Assembly: GCA_910586045.1 (NCBI GenBank)
Contig: CAJUIH010000128.1
Location: 1-8,117, forward strand
Origin: an uncultured Eubacterium sp.
GTDB lineage: Bacteria > Bacillota > Clostridia > Lachnospirales > Lachnospiraceae
Reading direction: 5' to 3'
Length of the DNA: 8,117 nt
Positions within the stretch are counted from its first letter, which is position 1. Every line of letters starts with the position of its first letter. This document shows, piece by piece, positions 1 through 4,816 of the stretch. The notes below the pieces were generated by a model that saw only the letters and a list, made by a program, of their open reading frames with translations, searched no databases and was not told the origin of the DNA. The translations under genes were made by a program, and so were the position numbers.

Positions 1-9
1 ACCATTCTG

Positions 10-73
10 GAGGGCCGCCAGAAAGCCGGGCAAACCGTCTCTCCCAGCGTCCGGCGGGCAAAAATATAACACC
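10..73 (+). repeat. Hairpin-forming dispersed repeat, copy 1
   Basis: A 64-nt element that recurs in the same orientation at 7712-7774. The core 21-54 (34 nt) is identical in the two copies, and the flanks differ at only a few positions. It is an imperfect hairpin. The outer stem pairs 15-22 with 50-57 (one A-C mismatch here, repaired to G-C in the other copy). An AA/G bulge follows, then an inner stem pairs 25-30 with 43-48 (one mismatch), closing a 12-nt loop. A conserved A-rich tail and TRTAAC motif follow the hairpin (60-73). There is no T-run on the exit side of either strand, so it does not look like an intrinsic terminator. It may be a REP/MITE-like repeat or a small structured RNA; function is unknown. 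Confidence 0.8.
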
Positions 74-182
74 TGCAAGAAATACGGCTGGCCTTATTTT
101 ACCTTGGCTCGATCTGGAAGTTTTTTTATTTTACTGGATAAATTGTCACTTTTTTCATACGGTTTTATGGAAATTTAATACG

Positions 183-221
183 CCGTTCCAAAATCAGGCG
201 CATAGCGGACTATCGGAACGG
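183..221. other. Inverted repeat downstream of the ATPase pseudogene
   Basis: Arms CCGTTCC (183-189) and GGAACGG (215-221) pair perfectly over 7 bp around a 25-nt loop that holds a smaller ATAG/CTAT stem. It lies just past the stop of the minus-strand pseudogene, where a terminator is expected. No U-tract follows on the minus strand, so intrinsic termination here would be weak at best. The rest of 74-234 is AT-rich, with no gene that I can see. Confidence 0.3.
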
Positions 222-234
222 TTCCTTACATAAT

Positions 235-909
235 TTACAGGATCAGCACCTTTTTTCCTTCAAACGCAAATCCATAACACCAGATCCGATCCCCTGCGAT
301 CCCTTTTTCCTCCAACAATGCCGCGTAGCGCATTTCCTTTATCTGGCGCAATGCATCCTTAGCTGTATCCAGCAATGTATTTTCTTCCTGCGGATCGCGC
401 ACCTTAAACTCCAAAATAAAGGCATCCAACAAAATAATTACTTTTTTTCCATAATAGCGGCAATGAAAGTTAGAAAGACGTTTTAAAGCAACGGATGCAT
501 CCAACAAGTCCATATGATCTGTCACCTTTTAAAAAAAAGCGCGTTCCGGCTCTGTTAAAATCCCGCTTTCCAGAAGAAAATAATTTTGCGAATACAGATC
601 CGTCAGAATCTGGCATATTTTTACACAAGTATCCCGATAATTCACGCCCTTTACATCAGCCAAGGAAAGGCTTATGACCGGATAGGCGCCCTGCAGCGCA
701 TGATATTTTTCATCCTGCCAAATCGACAGTTGATCAAACAGATCCCTGCGTCCCGCATGGCGGATCGAAAAAAAATATTCCAGCATGCTCATCGTAAGTG
801 TTTTTCCAAAACGGCGCGGACGCATAATCAGCGTAACGTCGTCGCCGCTCTCCCACCATTCTTTTATAAATGCTGTTTTATCTATATATTCGGTGATTGA
901 ATACTGCAC
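235..909 (-). pseudogene. Decayed AAA-ATPase-like / PD-(D/E)XK nuclease protein (internal deletion plus in-frame stop)
   Basis: The reading frame runs unbroken from a GTG at 909 to a TAA at 235 except for one in-frame TAA at 529-531. The N-terminal part has the AAA-ATPase-like signature YIDKTAFIKEWW followed by the P-loop RPRRFGKTLTMSMLEYFF and the SIWQDEKY region. Past the stop, KRLSNFHCRYYGKKVIILLD is the Walker B strand, which in intact homologues continues EYDTP. Here it jumps at about 424 straight into AFILEFKVRDP, the conserved start of the C-terminal PD-(D/E)XK nuclease-like domain, and ends AFEGKKVLIL. The region in between (most of the ATPase and the middle domain, roughly 300 residues by family length from memory) is missing. 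The usual N-terminal IGIQDFE segment is also degraded, with an upstream in-frame TGA near 946. Intact members are abundant multicopy proteins of uncertain role in anaerobic Firmicutes and Bacteroidetes. This copy should be non-functional. Confidence 0.88.
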
Positions 910-1124
910 AATAACCCCGATAAACGGCGGGCCAGAAACAACTCATATTGTGCTGAAATTTTACGCCGTTTATATAGCATGCACCGGATAAAAAAAGAGG
1001 TTGCAGACTTCAGATGTAATGTACGCCAACCATTCAAATCAGCTATGGCAGCGTACTTTACCGCACTTTATAAAATTTTAATAATTCCGCAAACCCTTGA
1101 AAATGAAGCATTTGCGCAAAATTG
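910..1124. other. Intergenic region without a supported gene
   Basis: Together with the htpG leader this makes 466 nt without a gene. On the minus strand a TGCTATATA sequence (971-979) could be an extended -10 for the pseudogene, but no convincing -35 accompanies it. The stretch 1064-1085 is AT-rich and lies upstream of CIRCE and the htpG promoter. No tRNA, small ORF with a ribosome binding site, or strong hairpin was seen here. Confidence 0.5.
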
Positions 1125-1151
1125 TTAGCACTCACATGAAAAGAGTGCTGA
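1125..1151 (+). promoter_or_regulatory. CIRCE element (HrcA operator) upstream of htpG
   Basis: TTAGCACTC (1125-1133), a 9-nt spacer, then GAGTGCTGA (1143-1151). This matches the consensus TTAGCACTC-N9-GAGTGCTAA with one mismatch in the right arm. CIRCE is the binding site of the HrcA heat-shock repressor and normally sits before groESL and the dnaK operon. Here it lies 7 nt upstream of the -35 box of the only promoter pointing at htpG, which places htpG in the HrcA regulon of this organism. Confidence 0.93.
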
Positions 1152-1158
1152 TTTTCTA

Positions 1159-1187
1159 TTGACTTTTTAAATGCAGAGTATTACTAT
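1159..1187 (+). promoter_or_regulatory. Sigma-A type promoter of htpG
   Basis: TTGACT (1159-1164), exactly 17 nt, then TACTAT (1182-1187). Each box is one mismatch from consensus. It begins just after the CIRCE operator. The predicted transcription start is near 1194, giving a leader of about 180 nt before the htpG ATG. Confidence 0.8.
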
Positions 1188-1193
1188 TTCAAA

Positions 1194-1367
1194 TAAGGAC
1201 GGATCGGTTGAAAGCAAAGGCTTGTCAGAAACAGATCCATTTGTACATACACGTATGTATGTTTTTTTATGATTACAATTTACGGCTGTATTTAGGCGCT
1301 GTCCCGGTAAGTTATTTTGGGACAGTCCCTTAGCCTGATCATCTTTTACACATTTTAGAAAAGGAGT
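1194..1367 (+). promoter_or_regulatory. Structured 5' leader of htpG
   Basis: Several inverted repeats fill the predicted leader. The first is a three-part stem between 1201 and 1238 (GGATC/GATCC, GTT/AAC, AAGC/GCTT around the loop AAAG), sitting at the transcript's 5' end. The second is ACATAC-AC-GTATGT (1245-1258), followed by seven T (1262-1268). The third is CTGTCCC/GGGACAG (1299-1305 with 1319-1325), whose right arm can instead fold as GGGAC-A-GTCCC (1319-1329). The ribosome binding site AAGGAG (1361-1366) can pair through AAAAGG (1359-1364) with TCTTTT (1342-1347). Whether the leader acts as a stabiliser, attenuator or thermosensor cannot be decided from sequence. Confidence 0.45.
1245..1273 (+). 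promoter_or_regulatory. Palindrome with possible second htpG promoter
   Basis: ACATAC-AC-GTATGT (1245-1258) is a perfect 6-bp dyad that resembles TetR-family operators. TATGAT (1268-1273) is a good -10 hexamer, and the palindrome sits where its -35 would be; no good -35 hexamer is visible. Possible readings are a regulated internal promoter, a weak hairpin plus T-run attenuator, or chance. Only the symmetry and the -10-like hexamer are directly seen. Confidence 0.3.
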
Positions 1368-1375
1368 GCATTTTC

Positions 1376-3541
1376 ATGGACAACAAACACGGAAGTCTTT
1401 CCATCAACAGCGAAAACATCTTTCCTATTATTAAAAAATGGCTGTATTCAGACCACGATATTTTTTACCGTGAACTGGTATCGAACGGCTGCGACGCAAT
1501 TACCAAATTAAAAAAGCTTGACATGATGGGTGAATATACGCTGCCGGACGATTATAAGCCGCAGATCCAGGTAACGGTAAACCCGGATGAGAAAACACTG
1601 ACGGTTACCGATAACGGGATTGGTATGACGGCGGACGAAGTCGAAGAGTATATCAACCAGATCGCATTTTCCGGCGCGGCGGATTTCCTTGAAAAATATA
1701 AGGATAAAGCGAATGAGGACCAGATTATCGGCCATTTTGGACTGGGCTTTTACTCCGCGTTTATGGTTGCGGACCAGGTAACAATCGATACGCTTTCTTA
1801 TCAGGACGGCGCCTGCGCGGTGCATTGGTCCTGTGACGGTGGTACGGAATTTGATATGGCAGACGGGACAAAGGACAGCGTCGGAACAACGATTACGCTG
1901 TATTTAAATGAAGACTGCCTGGAATTTTCGAATGAATACCGCGCAAGGGAAGTGCTGGAAAAATACTGTGCGTTTATGCCGATTCCGATTTATTTAAATA
2001 AGGCGAATGCCGAACCGGAATACGAAACGATCGACCCGGCGGATAAACGCGACGACGACACGGTTATTGAAACCATTATTGAGGAAGCAAAAACAGAAGA
2101 AAAAGAAAATGAAAACGGAGAAAAGGAAGTCGTAGAAGTTTCCCCGCGGACCGAAAAGCTCAAAATCGTAAAGCGTCCGGTTGCGTTAAACGATACGAAC
2201 CCGTTATGGGCCAAGACACCAAAGGACTGTACCGACGAAGAATACAAAGAATTTTACCGCAAGGTCTTCCGGGATTATAAAGAACCGTTATTCTGGATCC
2301 ACCTGAATATGGACTATCCGTTTAACCTGAAAGGTATTTTGTATTTCCCGAAAATCAATACCGAATACGATTCGATCGAAGGTACGATCAAGCTTTATAA
2401 CAACCAGGTATTTATCGCGGACAATATCAAAGAAGTCATCCCGGAATTTCTCATGCTGTTAAAGGGCGTGATCGACTGTCCGGACCTGCCGCTGAATGTT
2501 TCCAGAAGTGCGCTGCAAAATGACGGTTTTGTAAAGAAAATTTCCGAATACATCACCAAAAAAGTAGCGGACAAACTGATCGGGATGTGCAAAACCGAAA
2601 AAGAATCGTATGAAAAATACTGGGATGATATCAGCCCGTTTATTAAATACGGCTGCTTACGGGATGAGAAGTTCTGCGATAAGATGAATGATTATATTTT
2701 ATTCAAAAATCTGGACCATAAATACCTCACCCTGCCGGAATGCCTGAAAGCTGACGAAGAAAAAACGGATCAAGAAAAAACAGATGAGGAAAAAACGGAC
2801 AGCGATGTAGAACAAACCGATTCGGCTGGTACAGAGGATGTGGCGCCAGCCGTAGAAGTCGAAAACGCGGACGGCACTTCCGCGACAGCGGACGACGCGG
2901 ATACGGATACCGACGCGGAGGAAAAAGATACGCGCAAGACCATCTACTATGTAACCGATGAACAGCAGCAGAGCCAGTATATCAACATGTTTAAAGAACA
3001 GGGCATGGATGCCGTGATTTTAGACCACAACATTGACTCTTCTTTCATCACCCAGTTGGAACGGCGCAATGAAAAATTCAAATTTATGCGCATTGACGCG
3101 GACGTTACGGAATCGTTAAAGGAGGACGTACCGGAAGAAGAATTAAAAGGCGAAACCGACGCCCTGACCGAAACGTTCCGCAAAGCGCTTGGCAACGACA
3201 AGCTGACCGTAAAAGTAGAAAAGCTTAAAAACGAAACCATTTCTTCGGTCATTACCTTATCCGAAGAAGGACGGCGTATGCAGGATATGATGAAAATGTA
3301 TGCCATGGGCGGCATGGGCGGTATGGATCCGGGCATGTTCGGCGGAGATATTACGCTGACCTTAAATGCAAACCATACACTTGTGAAATACATTTTTGAA
3401 CATCAGGACTCCGAACAGGTACCGATGTTCTGCCAGCAGCTTTACGACCTTGCCATGATCAGCAACCAGCCGCTTGCGCCGGAAGCTATGACCAAATTTA
3501 TTGAACGAAGCAACCAGATTATGCTGCTGCTTGCAAAATAA
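1376..3541 (+). CDS. htpG: Molecular chaperone HtpG (Hsp90 family)
   Basis: ATP-dependent cytosolic Hsp90 chaperone of 721 residues, longer than the roughly 620-630 of enterobacterial HtpG. The N-terminal GHKL ATPase shows RELVSNGCDA (E33, N37), TDNGIGM (D79-M84) and IGHFGLGFYSAF (118-129). The middle domain has LPLNVSRSALQ, with the conserved ATPase-stimulating arginine at 377; the usual glutamate after it is serine. The C-terminal domain carries a Met/Gly-rich segment (about 635-657) in the region of the client-binding helix. The extra length comes from a charged linker after the N-domain (about 215-255) and an acidic insertion at about 459-521. The ATG at 1376 is preceded by AAGGAG with 9 nt spacing. 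Transcription comes from the CIRCE-controlled promoter, and the gene is monocistronic, ending in a strong terminator. Identification is secure. Confidence 0.98.
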   Translation: MDNKHGSLSINSENIFPIIKKWLYSDHDIFYRELVSNGCDAITKLKKLDMMGEYTLPDDYKPQIQVTVNPDEKTLTVTDNGIGMTADEVEEYINQIAFSGAADFLEKYKDKANEDQIIGHFGLGFYSAFMVADQVTIDTLSYQDGACAVHWSCDGGTEFDMADGTKDSVGTTITLYLNEDCLEFSNEYRAREVLEKYCAFMPIPIYLNKANAEPEYETIDPADKRDDDTVIETIIEEAKTEEKENENGEKEVVEVSPRTEKLKIVKRPVALNDTNPLWAKTPKDCTDEEYKEFYRKVFRDYKEPLFWIHLNMDYPFNLKGILYFPKINTEYDSIEGTIKLYNNQVFIADNIKEVIPEFLMLLKGVIDCPDLPLNVSRSALQNDGFVKKISEYITKKVADKLIGMCKTEKESYEKYWDDISPFIKYGCLRDEKFCDKMNDYILFKNLDHKYLTLPECLKADEEKTDQEKTDEEKTDSDVEQTDSAGTEDVAPAVEVENADGTSATADDADTDTDAEEKDTRKTIYYVTDEQQQSQYINMFKEQGMDAVILDHNIDSSFITQLERRNEKFKFMRIDADVTESLKEDVPEEELKGETDALTETFRKALGNDKLTVKVEKLKNETISSVITLSEEGRRMQDMMKMYAMGGMGGMDPGMFGGDITLTLNANHTLVKYIFEHQDSEQVPMFCQQLYDLAMISNQPLAPEAMTKFIERSNQIMLLLAK
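2756..2800 (+). repeat. Three tandem 15-nt units inside htpG
   Basis: Three in-frame 15-nt units encode EEKTD, QEKTD and EEKTD (residues 461-475). They open an acidic low-complexity insertion running to about residue 521, between LPECL and KTIYYVTDE, which are adjacent or nearly so in typical family members. The near-identical codons suggest recent expansion by slippage. Confidence 0.85.
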
Positions 3542-3550
3542 AAGATACAA

Positions 3551-3594
3551 AAACGGCCGCCCTATCACGCCATCCAGTGATAGGGCGGCCGTTT
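3551..3594. terminator. Bidirectional intrinsic terminator between htpG and the convergent operon
   Basis: A perfect 18-bp stem pairs 3551-3568 with 3577-3594 around an 8-nt loop (GCCATCCA). It is GC-rich (CGGCCGCCC/GGGCGGCCG) and flanked by A5 on the left and T7 on the right. It therefore ends with a U-tract on both strands, serving htpG, whose stop is 10 nt upstream, and the minus-strand operon ending at 3622. Confidence 0.96.
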
Positions 3595-3621
3595 TTTTCC
3601 AAAACCACACGCTGAAATACA

Positions 3622-4311
3622 TTAGGGAAACCGTTCCTCACACAAGACCGCTTCTTCCCGCACTTGCAGTTTTTGCATCAGTACCCAGGCGCGCAGCAGC
3701 CGTTCCGATAAAAATCCAAACACCCTGCCCTGATAGGCGTCACAGCCTGTCAAATCCGTTCGTTTCTCCACTTCAAACAAAATGTCAAACAGCCATGCAC
3801 AATAACGGTCAAATACCTGCCTGCGCGCGATCATAATATTCCCCATCGAAATCAGGTTGCAGGATAACGACCACAAAAACGCCGGGACATACACGGGGCA
3901 CTGTTCTTTCATGACCTGCAGTCAGCATTCCAAATCCTGTTTTCTGTGTTTTTCACAATAATGGGCATAGACGTTCGGATTGGCCGACCTGGCGCTGTCC
4001 GGTAATATCAAATCGTACCAGCGCATCAAATCTTCGATTTCGCTTCCGGTAAGGATTTTTGCGCCGCGCGCAAGATAACGGCGGTAATGGCACAGTCCTA
4101 CGATCTGCGCGTTACTGTTTTTCCAAATCCAGTACATGCCTGTCAGTTCACAATAGCTGCTGTTTTTTTCTGAAATATGGCATCCAGTATTGTCTGCCAA
4201 ATAGCCAAGATCCTCTGCCTGCGCCCGGCCAACCTGCAGGGGAATATAAACCGGATCTGTCTGCGGCAGTGTAAATGCCCGGTGTGCCGCTATATAGATC
4301 TGCGTATCCAT
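3622..4311 (-). pseudogene. DUF4422 family protein interrupted by an in-frame TGA
   Basis: The ATG at 4311 lies 16 nt past the stop of the upstream gene. The product begins MDTQIYIAAHRAF and has the DUF4422 (capsule/glycan-type, glycosyltransferase-like) signatures in order: PVYIPLQVG, NTGCHISEKNSSYCELTGMY, VGLCHYRRYL, YDLILP, then FDRYCAWLFDILFEVEKR and ARVFGFLSERLL-like sequence (here GRVFGFLSERLL). The frame is open for 129 codons, hits TGA at 3922-3924, and continues in the same frame to the TAA at 3622. Both halves match the family and the total, about 228 residues, is close to full length. A CGA to TGA change would explain the stop. An internal ATG at 3912 has no good ribosome binding site. 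Upstream GTG codons (4344, 4320) are alternative starts. Intact members are thought to act on polysaccharides, but no glycan cluster is visible here. A sequencing error remains possible. Confidence 0.87.
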
Positions 4312-4327
4312 TGTTTCCACCGATTTT

Positions 4328-4804
4328 TCACACCCCTTTCCCACCGTCTGTTACCGCCAGCCCATACAGTCTTTCGCCGACCTGCAGGGACTGGCATGGA
4401 TAACGGTTTACAAAATAGTCTGTAAAAGACGCTGTCTTAGCGTCAAATAGGATCCGGCCGGCATGACGGGATACATATTCCAGCCTGCGCAGTCCCAGCG
4501 TTTCCGGGATGCACAGATATATGGCCAGATCATACGTCCGCTCCGGCAACTGCTGCCCGTGGCCCTCATAGATCCGGTCATAGATTTGTTCATAAATAGG
4601 CAGGTTTACCCCGGCGCAAAAATCAATGCCGTCCAATCTTGTATCCCGCGGTATTTCACAATGCATGGCCTGCCTGGAAATGGAACCCATCCGTTTGAGC
4701 GTCATTCCAAAATCCAGGATACTTGCCGGGCGAAGTGCGCGGATCACTTCGAAATAAATATAAATATCGTCCTCGTCCGTAATTACCTGCTGATAGAACT
4801 CCAT
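4328..4804 (-). CDS. Conserved-looking protein with methyltransferase-like fold, unknown function
   Basis: 158 residues, soluble, with no signal peptide or membrane segment. The ATG at 4804 has AAGGAG (4810-4815) at 5 nt spacing, and it starts 12 nt after the upstream GTPase gene, so the two are probably co-transcribed. I do not recognise a named family. The order of elements suggests a Rossmann methyltransferase-like core: ASILDFGMTLKRMG (about 28-41) resembles motif I but lacks the Gly-x-Gly-x-Gly of SAM binders, LDGIDF (about 58-63) resembles the acidic end of strand 2, and YDLAIYLCIPETLG (about 91-104) resembles motif IV. The missing glycines suggest a degenerate or non-catalytic member. 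Catalysis is not claimed. It ends in TGA at 4328, 16 nt before the DUF4422 start. Confidence 0.85.
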   Translation of the reverse strand: MEFYQQVITDEDDIYIYFEVIRALRPASILDFGMTLKRMGSISRQAMHCEIPRDTRLDGIDFCAGVNLPIYEQIYDRIYEGHGQQLPERTYDLAIYLCIPETLGLRRLEYVSRHAGRILFDAKTASFTDYFVNRYPCQSLQVGERLYGLAVTDGGKGV

Positions 4805-4816
4805 AAATACTCCTTT

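Noticed and set aside
10..73. c-di-GMP (GEMM) riboswitch, because both repeats contain GGGCAAACC
   Set aside because: The GACGCAAAGCC half of the GEMM core and its tetraloop-receptor arrangement are absent, and the hairpin fold differs. No regulated gene lies directly downstream of copy 1.
235..4344. Stop-codon reassignment or selenocysteine to explain the two in-frame stops
   Set aside because: One stop is TAA and the other TGA. The ATPase gene is independently broken by a deletion, and no selenocysteine-insertion hairpin was evident after the TGA.
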